Positions 7,123 through 13,684 of a stretch of DNA of 64,000 bases are shown in pieces. Source of the DNA: a virus; IMG/VR virus record IMGVR_UViG_3300030331_005816, positions 1 to 64,000 of that record, one strand, 5' to 3'. Made by a program: the position numbers and the translations under genes. How positions within the stretch are numbered: the stretch's first letter is position 1; each line of letters starts with the position of its first letter. The notes beneath the pieces were generated by a model. The model worked only from the letters and a program-made list of their open reading frames with translations, did not search any database and was not told the DNA's origin.

Positions 7123-7714
7123 ATTATTACCACTCGTCACAGCAATTGCCTGCGGCCCAAGCAAACTAGAGACGACAGAAAATAGAGATACACAGACATC
7201 TGAGCCACTGCCGGTTCCTACAGAATTTGGAGTTATATCCGGCCCCGACTGCAGCCAGACGGGCCCGGGCGATTATGCATGCAATGTGGTGCTTTATGAT
7301 CAAGATAAAATTCCATGGCAACTTTATGATCATAAGGGCAAAGTAGTTATTTTAGATTTTTCAGCTAGCTGGTGCCCACCGTGTCAAAACTCTGGTATGT
7401 TTGTACAACCTATACAAGATGATTATGAAGATGATGTTATATTTGCTACTCTTTTAATTGATGGTTACACTTTTGGAATAGAACCTACAGATGATGAAAT
7501 AACTGATTGGGCTGATAGCCATAATATTACAACTGCCCCAGTATTATATGCTAGTAGAGATTTAGTATTTGATCCAACTGGTACAGGTATAGAGGGATAT
7601 GTTATTGAAGGCTTCCCAACTTACATATATATCGGCAGAGATGGTATAATAGCTGAAGGTCATACAGGATTCAGTGAGGGATATGTTAGAACTATTATTG
7701 AAAGGTTAAGATAA
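7115..7714 (+). CDS. TlpA/ResA-like thioredoxin-fold lipoprotein
   Basis: The 199-residue protein starts at ATG 7115, with GAGGAC upstream and an overlap with the preceding stop; a longer frame to 7052 has no such support. The start gives MFKLLPLVTAIACGPSK, a short lipoprotein signal with the lipobox-like AIAC (Cys13 as lipidation site). A linker follows, then a thioredoxin fold with the redox motif SWCPPC near residue 88, preceded by VVILDFSA, and a cis-proline-like segment GFPTYIYIGRDG near 170. This is the layout of TlpA/ResA/DsbE proteins that act outside the cytoplasmic membrane. A phage-encoded periplasmic redox lipoprotein is unusual; it could support folding of disulfide-bonded proteins or alter the host envelope. 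Confidence 0.85.
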   Translation: MFKLLPLVTAIACGPSKLETTENRDTQTSEPLPVPTEFGVISGPDCSQTGPGDYACNVVLYDQDKIPWQLYDHKGKVVILDFSASWCPPCQNSGMFVQPIQDDYEDDVIFATLLIDGYTFGIEPTDDEITDWADSHNITTAPVLYASRDLVFDPTGTGIEGYVIEGFPTYIYIGRDGIIAEGHTGFSEGYVRTIIERLR

Positions 7715-7923
7715 TGTGGAAAGTATATAAGTATGATGGAAATTACATTCAAGGTGAGCTTATAAGCAAACACACATCTGAAAATGCTGCTCTCAAGGCA
7801 GCTAAAAAGAGTATTGGTTATACTTTTTGTGAAAAAAAGAAAGTTAATAAAGAAATAAGAATTTGGCTTGATAGTGTAAATTATGCACCACTGGGTGTAA
7901 TTATAAAAAATACAAGGGGATGA
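7714..7923 (+). CDS. Small basic protein overlapping tmRNA 5' end
   Basis: A 69-residue basic protein of unknown function that begins in a TAATG junction with the lipoprotein gene. The pattern WKVYKYDGNYIQGELISKH then a helix (ENAALKAAKKSIG) suggests a small alpha/beta fold. Its last eight bases, including the TGA, lie inside the 5' acceptor strand of the tmRNA (which begins at 7916), so maturation of the tmRNA would cut the mRNA at the end of this gene. Confidence 0.6.
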   Translation: MWKVYKYDGNYIQGELISKHTSENAALKAAKKSIGYTFCEKKKVNKEIRIWLDSVNYAPLGVIIKNTRG

Positions 7924-8257
7924 TTAGGTTTCGACAGGGCAAAAGAAAAGGAATAGTGCAAGCAGGTTAGATACGACCTTAACAGTTCAAATAATTTAGT
8001 TGCAAACAACAACTTACACTTCGACGAAACAGCTCGTTTAGCTGCTTAATCGGGAGGCTGATTAGAGCCTTCTATCCAATCTAATCAACACAACAGATAA
8101 GTTGCAAAAATCAAAACATTTATCATTAGTTTGATGGGCAATGATATCTTATTTCCATCTATCTTTGTCAGTTTATGATATAGAAACTGAATAAGCTTGT
8201 GAATGACTACAATTGGAATTGTTTTGGACGCGGGTTCGACTCCCGCCATCTCCACCA
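7916..8257 (+). ncRNA. ssrA: tmRNA (one-piece, CCA encoded)
   Basis: The tRNA-like ends are clear: GGGGATG (7916-7922) pairs with CATCTCC (8247-8253), followed by A and an encoded CCA (8255-8257); the T-arm is GCGGG-TTCGACT-CCCGC (8230-8246). The early segment GATTAGGTTTCGAC matches the conserved tmRNA 5' region. The resume codon is GCA at 8002-8004, preceded by AATAATTTAGTT, much like the E. coli resume region. The tag reads ANNNLHFDETARLAA and stops at 8047-8049, ending in the LAA degron recognised by ClpXP-type proteases. Sequence from 8050 to 8210 would form pseudoknots. Length is 342 nt. tmRNA rescues stalled ribosomes and tags the incomplete protein; phage copies are rare. Confidence 0.95.
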
Positions 8258-8295
8258 TTTAAAAACATGACTATTTATTAATAATGAGGTGAGTT

Positions 8296-8481
8296 ATGTT
8301 TAGTTTTTTTAAAAAAAACAAGATTATCAAATCTGATAAAAAAGAGAAAAGATTAATATCTGACAATATTGAAAAATCACTTTGGGATATTAAAGAAATA
8401 TATGATTTTGAAACTGAAGAAATTGAAAAAGTCGTATTTGAAAAAAGAAATTTTGATTTGAAAAGAAAGGAAAATGATTAA
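8296..8481 (+). CDS. Small charged hypothetical protein
   Basis: A 61-residue lysine/glutamate-rich protein with a good ribosome-binding sequence (GAGGTGAG) just before its ATG. It begins MFSFFKKNK and is otherwise helical and charged. It resembles many small accessory proteins of T4-like phages in composition only; function unknown. It is the first gene after the tmRNA, 38 bases away. Confidence 0.5.
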   Translation: MFSFFKKNKIIKSDKKEKRLISDNIEKSLWDIKEIYDFETEEIEKVVFEKRNFDLKRKEND

Positions 8482-8498
8482 GCACCATAATTAATTTG

Positions 8499-8756
8499 GT
8501 GTATGACATTGACCAAATAGAAGTTGGCAATATAGTATCTGAAGTAAACTATGTTGCTTATTTTAATTCACCAATGACTGCGAGAATAGGAATAGTAATA
8601 AAGGTTTATGAGGCAAAAAGTAATCCATATTTAAAATATACTCACAGATTAGCTAAAATATATTGGTTCAAAAGCAAAAAGTATGAGGTTGTCCCTATAT
8701 ACCTTCTAAAACATTACGATTATGACTACTCACAATACGAATGTGAAAAAATATAA
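8499..8756 (+). CDS. Small SH3-like hypothetical protein
   Basis: An 85-residue protein with the pattern IEVGNIVSEV (strand-turn-strand) followed by ARIGIVIKVYE and a C-terminal aromatic tail (HYDYDYSQYE). The start is uncertain: GTG at 8499 and TTG at 8496 are both in frame and neither has a clear ribosome-binding site. The general look matches the small beta-barrel proteins at 2344-2589 and 8722-8964. Function unknown. Confidence 0.5.
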   Translation: MYDIDQIEVGNIVSEVNYVAYFNSPMTARIGIVIKVYEAKSNPYLKYTHRLAKIYWFKSKKYEVVPIYLLKHYDYDYSQYECEKI

Positions 8757-8964
8757 AGTTGATGATATTGTATATTATGAGCCCTTCAAACACTCAGATA
8801 CAATAAAATCAGAAATTTTAAAAAACATTTCTAAAAAATCTGTTATACTTGAAATATATGACACAAATAATAATAGATACCAGCTTTATGACTATAAAAT
8901 TTGTATAATTGATTCTGGTGAAATTAAAAAAGTCAAAGAAAAATACTTAACATTTAAGGAGTAA
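8722..8964 (+). CDS. Small SH3-like hypothetical protein
   Basis: An 80-residue protein whose opening YKVDDIVYYEPF resembles the 'GDIV' turn of its neighbour. Two starts are possible: ATG 8722, which overlaps the upstream gene by 35 bases, or GTG 8743, which shortens the overlap to 14. The remainder alternates beta-like stretches (SVILEIYDTNNNRYQLYDYKICII). No known function. It ends two bases before the nucleotidyltransferase gene. Confidence 0.5.
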   Translation: MTTHNTNVKKYKVDDIVYYEPFKHSDTIKSEILKNISKKSVILEIYDTNNNRYQLYDYKICIIDSGEIKKVKEKYLTFKE

Positions 8965-8966
8965 AT

Positions 8967-9446
8967 ATGTCCAATAACACTAAACCGACAGTTATGGTTT
9001 CTGGCGGCTTCGATCCGGTTCATGTTGGTCACATTCGTATGATTTTAGATGCATCAAAATATGGAGATGTAATTGTTATTGCTAATACTGACAATTGGTT
9101 ACATCGAAAAAAAGGTTTTGTTTTTATGGAATGGGACCGACGAGCAGAAATTCTTAATGCTTTAAAAGGTGTCATTTTAGTTGATTCAGTAGATGACACG
9201 GATGGTACCGTGTGCGAAGCAATTAGAAGATTGAAGCCTACCTATTTTGCCAACGGCGGAGATAGAGGAAAACACAACACTCCTGAACAGAAAGTTTGTG
9301 AAGAAATGGGAATAGAAATGTTATGGGGGATCGGCGGTGATTATAAAGCTGATGCATCAAGTGATCTTGTTGACAGGTTTAGAAAACACAGAAATTCTGA
9401 TGATGAGTTAAAAAACAATATAGGAAATAAACCCTCTGGACGCTAA
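8967..9446 (+). CDS. HIGH-family nucleotidyltransferase (RfaE/TagD-like)
   Basis: A 159-residue cytidylyl/adenylyltransferase with the signature GGFDPVHVGH (HVGH at 19-22) and the typical follow-up of DxVIVIANTDNWLHRKKG (substrate loop) and a late SSDLVDRF segment where relatives have SST-x-R. Length fits the stand-alone domain. It most resembles the C-terminal heptose-1-phosphate adenylyltransferase domain of HldE/RfaE and glycerol-3-phosphate cytidylyltransferase TagD; sequence alone does not decide between ATP and CTP. It has a strong Shine-Dalgarno (AAGGAG). It could activate a sugar phosphate made by the cassette at 23-27 kb, although the two loci are 14 kb apart. Confidence 0.87.
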   Translation: MSNNTKPTVMVSGGFDPVHVGHIRMILDASKYGDVIVIANTDNWLHRKKGFVFMEWDRRAEILNALKGVILVDSVDDTDGTVCEAIRRLKPTYFANGGDRGKHNTPEQKVCEEMGIEMLWGIGGDYKADASSDLVDRFRKHRNSDDELKNNIGNKPSGR

Positions 9447-9482
9447 TAAATTTTACTAAGAATATAATACACTAGTTAAAAT

Positions 9483-10019
9483 ATGGGACACTCTTCAATA
9501 AATAATAATGTAAAAACTCTGAAGCTTGATATTTCGTATAGACCAATTGAGATAGTTGATGCCATAGATGCATTAGTGTTATGTTTAATTGGTAAAGCCC
9601 AAGCAATTGAAAATTACAAAAAAGAAATCAGTTCTGTTAGTGAAAATTTCAAGTTACCCGCGGTAATTGTACTAAAAAGATTTGTTAAATTTCATTTTAA
9701 AATAGTTTCTGCACATCGTAGAGAGATTATTCTTAGAGATAATAATCAGTGCCAATATTGTAGTATTGAACTACCAAACGATAAACTTACACTTGATCAC
9801 ATCATACCAAAAAGTAAGGGCGGAAAAAATACTTGGGATAATTTGGTTGCCGCATGCAAAAAGTGTAATCAAAAGAAAGGGAACAGAACACCTGAACAGG
9901 CAAATATGAAATTGATTTGTAAACCCACTAAACCAAAATATAATATTCTCCGTTCAGTTGGAAAAAATCAAATATCTAAATTATGGGAAAATTACCTTTG
10001 GGAAATAAATGAAAAATAA
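9483..10019 (+). CDS. HNH endonuclease
   Basis: A 178-residue protein with a C-terminal HNH/ββα-metal domain: zinc cysteine pairs C90xxC93 and C125xxC128, the catalytic DHIIPKSKGG (Asp105-His106) and W-D-N-L-V then CN-x-KK-G-N. The N-terminal 80 residues are helical and probably contribute to DNA contact. It matches the stand-alone HNH nucleases common in marine phages. No intron or intein boundary is visible beside it, so it may be a free-standing homing or host-DNA-processing nuclease. A TATAAT box lies 15 bases upstream, without a matching -35. Confidence 0.88.
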   Translation: MGHSSINNNVKTLKLDISYRPIEIVDAIDALVLCLIGKAQAIENYKKEISSVSENFKLPAVIVLKRFVKFHFKIVSAHRREIILRDNNQCQYCSIELPNDKLTLDHIIPKSKGGKNTWDNLVAACKKCNQKKGNRTPEQANMKLICKPTKPKYNILRSVGKNQISKLWENYLWEINEK

Positions 10020-10254
10020 AAATATGATTTGTTATTTATCTGAAATCGGACACAGAAACTTTTTTTATCCGACACATGTAAAAGCTGTTTTAAATGACTC
10101 TTGTGAGTATGAGCTAATGAATTTTATTGGTGGCTCATCAAGAAACTTAAAAGCAGTGAAAGTTAAAAATAGTTGTCTTGTTCCACTAGAAATTAATGAT
10201 AATTTTGTACATACAGATTTAAATAGCTATTCTATTGTTTGGGTTAATGTTTGA
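10009..10254 (+). CDS. Small hypothetical protein
   Basis: An 81-residue protein of unknown function overlapping the end of the HNH gene by 11 bases. It is rich in beta-like stretches (CYLSEIGHRNFFYPTHVKAV, then SYSIVWVNV). Its TGA stop is embedded in the TTGACA -35 box of the promoter for tRNA-Asn. Confidence 0.55.
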   Translation: MKNKNMICYLSEIGHRNFFYPTHVKAVLNDSCEYELMNFIGGSSRNLKAVKVKNSCLVPLEINDNFVHTDLNSYSIVWVNV

Positions 10255-10281
10255 CAAGTAATTTATCGTATGTTATATAAT
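10251..10281 (+). promoter_or_regulatory. Sigma70-type promoter for tRNA-Asn
   Basis: A perfect TTGACA at 10251-10256 is followed at 17-bp spacing by TATATA (10274-10279) or at 19-bp spacing by a perfect TATAAT (10276-10281). The tRNA begins seven bases after the second box. The -35 box contains the TGA of the upstream gene. Confidence 0.65.
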
Positions 10282-10287
10282 TTATAA

Positions 10288-10363
10288 TGCCCCTTAGCTC
10301 AGTTGGTAGAGCAAGCGACTGTTAATCGCTGGGTCCGCGGTTCAAGCCCGCGAGGGGCAGCCA
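10288..10363 (+). tRNA. tRNA-Asn (GTT)
   Basis: A 76-base cloverleaf: acceptor TGCCCCT (10288-10294) pairs with AGGGGCA (10353-10359), discriminator G and encoded CCA (10361-10363). The D-arm contains AGTTGGTAGA, the anticodon loop is CTGTTAA with anticodon GTT at 10321-10323, and the T-loop is TTCAAGC. It has its own promoter immediately upstream. Confidence 0.95.
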
Positions 10364-10382
10364 CTAAACATAGGAGAAAAAC

Positions 10383-10859
10383 ATGTCTGTTTTAAAAAGA
10401 CTACAATCACTTAATTTATCAGATGATTCCATAATCACACTTATCCGTGAAGAAGGCACCGATGTTTTTGTTCACAATGAGACCGAAGTAGAAGATGCAA
10501 TTAATGAGACAACAGTAATTGAAGATTTTGCTACTTTAATTTCAAATACTGAGCTTGATGCCAGAAATCGCTGGAGCGGAAATATTATTGAGCATTTAAG
10601 AGAAAATGATTTTCTTGATGATTATGAAAGAGGTTCATTTGCATTTGAAGATTATTTAGCCGAAACATTATCAGAAAATTTTTATGATGTTGATTTAATT
10701 GAATATTCTACAGAAAAGTATGACCACAAACGAGGCTTTACAACTTTAACTGCTCAAGTAGATATTCCTTTTGCAAATTTTGCAGAGGTTAATCCTTTTG
10801 TTTCTGGATGGACTGTATCTGTTGAAACAGATAACGGTACTTTGACATTTGATGCTTAA
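10383..10859 (+). CDS. Hypothetical acidic protein
   Basis: A 158-residue acidic protein with an excellent Shine-Dalgarno (AGGAGA) directly after the tRNA. It is helical to about residue 100 (ITLIREEGTDVFVHNETEVED, then a long acidic helix) and looks like beta structure at the C-terminus (TTLTAQVDIPFANFAEV, GWTVSVETDNGTLTFDA). Related hypothetical proteins appear in cyanophage-type genomes by my recollection; no function is known. Confidence 0.65.
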   Translation: MSVLKRLQSLNLSDDSIITLIREEGTDVFVHNETEVEDAINETTVIEDFATLISNTELDARNRWSGNIIEHLRENDFLDDYERGSFAFEDYLAETLSENFYDVDLIEYSTEKYDHKRGFTTLTAQVDIPFANFAEVNPFVSGWTVSVETDNGTLTFDA

Positions 10860-10889
10860 TTGTTCTACTTATAAAAGGAGGGTAGTGTT

Positions 10890-10928
10890 ATGGAAAAATG
10901 TGATTGCTGTAACTGTGAATGTTGCTAA
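10890..10928 (+). CDS. 12-residue cysteine-rich micropeptide
   Basis: An ATG at 10890, preceded by a strong ribosome-binding sequence (AAAGGAGGGT), opens a 12-codon frame encoding MEKCDCCNCECC. Half of the residues are cysteine, in the spacing CxCCxCxCC. This may be a metal- or thiol-binding peptide of metallothionein character, or a leader peptide whose translation depends on charged tRNA-Cys and controls the hairpins that follow. Nothing excludes a chance frame except the quality of the ribosome-binding site and the composition, which are striking together. Confidence 0.5.
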   Translation: MEKCDCCNCECC

Positions 10929-10940
10929 ATAAATGCGCTG

Positions 10941-10993
10941 TTCTGCTCGCTTTATAAGCAGAAGGGGGTTGCCCGACCCAAACGTAGGCAGAG
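10941..10993 (+). ncRNA. Structured leader with mutually exclusive hairpins (candidate)
   Basis: Two hairpins can form in series: TTCTGCT (10941-10947) with AGCAGAA (10957-10963), seven perfect pairs, and GGGTT (10966-10970) with GACCC (10975-10979) around a GCCC loop. The segment GGCAGA (10987-10992) can instead pair with TCTGCT (10942-10947), which would disrupt the first hairpin. This lies between the Cys-rich peptide and an intrinsic terminator, an arrangement like an attenuator. I could not match it to a named riboswitch class. Confidence 0.4.
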
Positions 10994-10997
10994 GTTT

Positions 10998-11034
10998 CCG
11001 GTTATCCTAGTTCTAGACAGAAAACCGGTTTTTT
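10998..11034 (+). terminator. Intrinsic terminator
   Basis: CCGGTT (10998-11003) pairs with AACCGG (11023-11028) around a 19-base loop that itself contains a short CTA/TAG pairing, and is followed directly by six T (11029-11034). It ends transcription after the hypothetical protein and Cys-rich peptide, or conditionally in an attenuation scheme. Confidence 0.7.
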
Positions 11035-11054
11035 ATATTTGACATATATACTTT

Positions 11055-11204
11055 ATGGAAGAAGTTGCAGAATTAACTATTTTAGCTATGGTTATGTTTG
11101 TAGCTGCTTTTTTTTGCTATCGTGTTTTATTGATTCCAAATGCTTCCATTAAATCGATTGAAAAAATACATGAAGTAGAAGATATGTTGTCTGGTAATGA
11201 GTAA
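11055..11204 (+). CDS. Small membrane protein (49 aa)
   Basis: A 49-residue frame starting at ATG 11055. Residues 7-29 form one hydrophobic segment (LTILAMVMFVAAFFCYRVLL) and the rest is a charged cytoplasmic-type tail (IEKIHEVEDMLSGNE). It sits between the terminator and tRNA-Thr and ends one base before the tRNA. No strong ribosome-binding sequence precedes it. The single clean membrane helix supports a real gene; function unknown. Confidence 0.5.
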   Translation: MEEVAELTILAMVMFVAAFFCYRVLLIPNASIKSIEKIHEVEDMLSGNE

Positions 11205-11205
11205 T

Positions 11206-11281
11206 GCTCGCATAGCTCAATTGGTAGAGCAACGGTTTTGTAAACCGTAGGTTGTGGGTTCAAGTCCCTCTGCGAGCACCA
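11206..11281 (+). tRNA. tRNA-Thr (TGT)
   Basis: A 76-base cloverleaf: acceptor GCTCGCA (11206-11212) pairs with TGCGAGC (11271-11277), discriminator A and an encoded CCA (11279-11281). The anticodon stem ACGGT/ACCGT encloses TTTGTAA with anticodon TGT at 11239-11241, reading ACA, a codon used heavily by the AT-rich genes here. The T-loop is TTCAAGT. Confidence 0.95.
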
Positions 11282-11334
11282 TTATTTAAACTTACTTTAA
11301 AATTATAATACTATATATTGTATAGAAGGCAGGT

Positions 11335-12672
11335 ATGTCAAAAAAGAAAAATTATGTGTTAGATACTAGTGTTTATCTAACAGATGCAGATGCTATTTAT
11401 AAATTTGATAATCATGATATTTTTATTCCTCTTAAGGTTTTAGAAGAAGTTGATAATCACAAAAAAAGACAAGACTCTGTTGGCTCAAATGCTAGACAAT
11501 TTATTCGTACACTTGATGAACTAAGAGCCAAGGGAAGTCTAGAAAATGGTATAAGAATCGATAAAGGAAAGGGTATTATAAAAGTAATATCTTATTCAAA
11601 TTTGAATAATATAATTTTTCCACCTGACTTAGACATGAGATTACCAGATCATACAATAATTGCAACTGCCAAAACAATTCAAGCAACTTTACCAGATAGG
11701 AAAACCATATTGGTAAGTCGAGATATTAATATGCGAGTTATATGTGACTCTATTGGAATTCTCGCCGAAGATTTTGTTTCTGAAAAAGCTGTTAGAACAT
11801 CTGAAGAATTGTACAATGGATTTGTTATACATTCAGTTGATGATCAAATAGTTGATCAGTATTATGCTGGAGAAGATGTTTTTATTGAAGAAGATGATTT
11901 TAAAGAACCATGGCACCCAAATCAATATGTTATGTTAGTCTCTAATGCAAATGAGAAAAAATCTGCCCTTGCAAGATACAAAAATTCTTTTGAACCTCTT
12001 CAGCAGGTTATTAATAAGGATATTCACGATTGGAATATCAATGCTAGAAATAAAGAACAAGCATTTGCTATTGATTTACTTTTAAATCCAGACATCAAAA
12101 TTGTGTCATTAATTGGCCGTGCTGGCTCTGGAAAGACTTTGATGGCTATTGCTGCAGGATTACAGCAGACTATAGGCTTGCGAGGCGAGAACAACCATTA
12201 TGACCGAATGATAGTATCTCGACCAGTGCAGCCATTGGGCAAAGATATTGGATTTTTACCCGGCACAATGGAAGAAAAAATGCTCCCATGGCTAATGCCA
12301 ATTCAAGATAATCTTAAATTTTTAATGGGCGATAAAACATCTCTTCAAATGTATATGGAAAAAGGTAAGATTGAGTTAGAAGCACTAACATATATTAGAG
12401 GTCGTTCTATTGCGAATGCATTTATAGTTATTGACGAGGCACAGAATTTAACTAAGCACGAGGTTAAAACAATTATCACTCGTATCGGTGAGGGTACCAA
12501 AATTATCCTAACAGGAGATATTGAACAGATTGATAATGTGTATGTTAATGAAACATCCAATGGATTAGCTCATGCTATTGAGAAATTTAAAGAATACCCA
12601 ATAGCTGGTCATGTTACATTTAGAAAAGGTGAAAGATCAGAAGTTGCTACACTAGCTTCAAAAGTACTGTAA
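11335..12672 (+). CDS. phoH: PIN-PhoH ATPase (PhoH2-like)
   Basis: A 445-residue protein with an N-terminal PIN domain and a C-terminal PhoH ATPase. The PIN part starts VLDTSVYL (Asp8-type acidic site) and continues with PLKVLEEVDNHKKR and SNARQFIR. The PhoH part has Walker A GRAGSGKT at 261-268 and Walker B VIDEAQNL (Asp367-Glu368), then LTGDIEQID. This is the bacterial PhoH2 (YlaK) layout, reported as an RNA helicase/ribonuclease. phoH genes are very common in marine phages; their benefit is unclear. It is preceded by AT-rich sequence with a TATAAT but no good -35, and followed by a gene that accompanies phoH in related phages. Confidence 0.92.
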   Translation: MSKKKNYVLDTSVYLTDADAIYKFDNHDIFIPLKVLEEVDNHKKRQDSVGSNARQFIRTLDELRAKGSLENGIRIDKGKGIIKVISYSNLNNIIFPPDLDMRLPDHTIIATAKTIQATLPDRKTILVSRDINMRVICDSIGILAEDFVSEKAVRTSEELYNGFVIHSVDDQIVDQYYAGEDVFIEEDDFKEPWHPNQYVMLVSNANEKKSALARYKNSFEPLQQVINKDIHDWNINARNKEQAFAIDLLLNPDIKIVSLIGRAGSGKTLMAIAAGLQQTIGLRGENNHYDRMIVSRPVQPLGKDIGFLPGTMEEKMLPWLMPIQDNLKFLMGDKTSLQMYMEKGKIELEALTYIRGRSIANAFIVIDEAQNLTKHEVKTIITRIGEGTKIILTGDIEQIDNVYVNETSNGLAHAIEKFKEYPIAGHVTFRKGERSEVATLASKVL

Positions 12673-12686
12673 AATGGTATTTCATG

Positions 12687-12695
12687 TGTTATAAT
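12687..12695 (+). promoter_or_regulatory. Possible extended -10 promoter
   Basis: TGTTATAAT (12687-12695) matches the extended -10 element TG-N-TATAAT, in the 45-base gap before the 12718 gene. No -35 above three of six matches lies 16-18 bp upstream, as expected for extended -10 promoters. Confidence 0.4.
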
Positions 12696-12717
12696 TAATG
12701 ATATAGGAGATATAGCT

Positions 12718-13038
12718 ATGAGTAATAAAAAAGAACAATCTTCTTCGATTACAGAAGAACAAGCCCATTTAAATCCCGTGTTGGCTATGACAGTTGAAAA
12801 AGATTCAGAATTAAAAAGTTATCTTGTCGATTATGTTGGCACCAAATTTGATCAAGAAAATGTAACTGTTAACATGGTTGCAGAAATTTTGGCAACAGAA
12901 TTTCCAGATTTTATGTATGCCATGGCAGAAGAAAATTTTCTTAGAGGGTACCAACTCGGCCTAAATGATGCAATAAATGGCTTTACTGAGTTAGAAGATG
13001 AAGACTTACATACAACAACGACAACAAAAACTTCGTGA
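12718..13038 (+). CDS. Conserved phoH-neighbour hypothetical protein
   Basis: A 106-residue protein with the sequence NPVLAMTVEKDSELKSYLVDYVG, then MVAEILATEFPDFMYAMAEENF and LRGYQLGLND. I recall this pattern as a conserved hypothetical next to phoH in cyanophage and other marine myovirus genomes. It is mainly helical, ends in an acidic and threonine-rich tail, and has a good Shine-Dalgarno (AGGAGA, then ATATAGCT). The last 41 bases overlap the next gene. Function unknown. Confidence 0.75.
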   Translation: MSNKKEQSSSITEEQAHLNPVLAMTVEKDSELKSYLVDYVGTKFDQENVTVNMVAEILATEFPDFMYAMAEENFLRGYQLGLNDAINGFTELEDEDLHTTTTTKTS

Positions 13039-13684
13039 ATCGCAGACAAATTTTTACACCCCGTCTGGAATTCATATTTATATAAAAGAACCTGTAAATC
13101 AAACCGTTGTTAGTCGGGCCCTAAATATGTTAGAGCAGAGAGTACCGATCCATATACTATCTGAAGTAGAAATGATTATGTTTGGTTGGTTTGCTGAATT
13201 TGATGAACGAGGTCTACAGGCATATTTTGATGGTGGAACAATTTTTGTATCTAATCTCTTTGATGATGAGATAGAATTATTTGAAACTTTGATCCACGAA
13301 ACAGCACATGCAGTTGAAAAAACTTACGGCTATGAAATTTACGGTGATGATAAAATAAAACAGGAATTTATTAGAAAAAGACAATACCTTCATGACATTT
13401 TATGGAAAGAAGGCTACAAAATGCCAATATCTGTTTTTCTTGACACAGAATACGACCAAGAATTTGATGAAATGCTATATCAAAAAATTGGTTATGGTAA
13501 ACTCGATGGCTACGCTGCTGGCATTTTCATTACATCATATGGTGCCACTTCTTTAAGAGAATATTTTGCAACCGCATTTGATGATTACTTTATAAATCCC
13601 AACCATTCATTTTTAAAAAAGATTAGTCCTGCAGTTTATGAAAAAATAAATTTAGTTTTAAGTGAAGAAGAACTTGACATTTGA
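12998..13684 (+). CDS. ALF-like zincin metallopeptidase
   Basis: A 228-residue protein with the gluzincin motif LIHETAHAVE (HExxH) near residues 97-106 and, about 80 residues later, LREYFATAFDDYF, whose glutamate would be the third zinc ligand. This spacing and the 'GTIFVSNLF' strand before the helix recall the anthrax-lethal-factor-like (ATLF) zincin domain found in phages and secreted proteins. There is no signal peptide. The start at 12998 gives a 41-base overlap with the upstream gene; a later start would remove only a basic N-terminal tail. The substrate is unknown. Confidence 0.75.
   Translation: MKTYIQQRQQKLRESQTNFYTPSGIHIYIKEPVNQTVVSRALNMLEQRVPIHILSEVEMIMFGWFAEFDERGLQAYFDGGTIFVSNLFDDEIELFETLIHETAHAVEKTYGYEIYGDDKIKQEFIRKRQYLHDILWKEGYKMPISVFLDTEYDQEFDEMLYQKIGYGKLDGYAAGIFITSYGATSLREYFATAFDDYFINPNHSFLKKISPAVYEKINLVLSEEELDI

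Noticed and set aside
9463-9468. TATAAT before the HNH gene
   Set aside because: There is no -35 match at usual spacing and no extended -10 TG; AT-rich spacer sequence produces such boxes by chance.
9483-10019. HNH gene as evidence of an intron or intein
   Set aside because: Neighbouring genes are complete, no interrupted coding sequence or group I core is visible, and the protein resembles free-standing phage HNH nucleases.
11039-11044. Perfect TTGACA before the small membrane gene at 11055
   Set aside because: No -10-like hexamer is present at 16-18 bp spacing, and the ATG is only 11 bases further on, so it cannot be a normal promoter for that gene.
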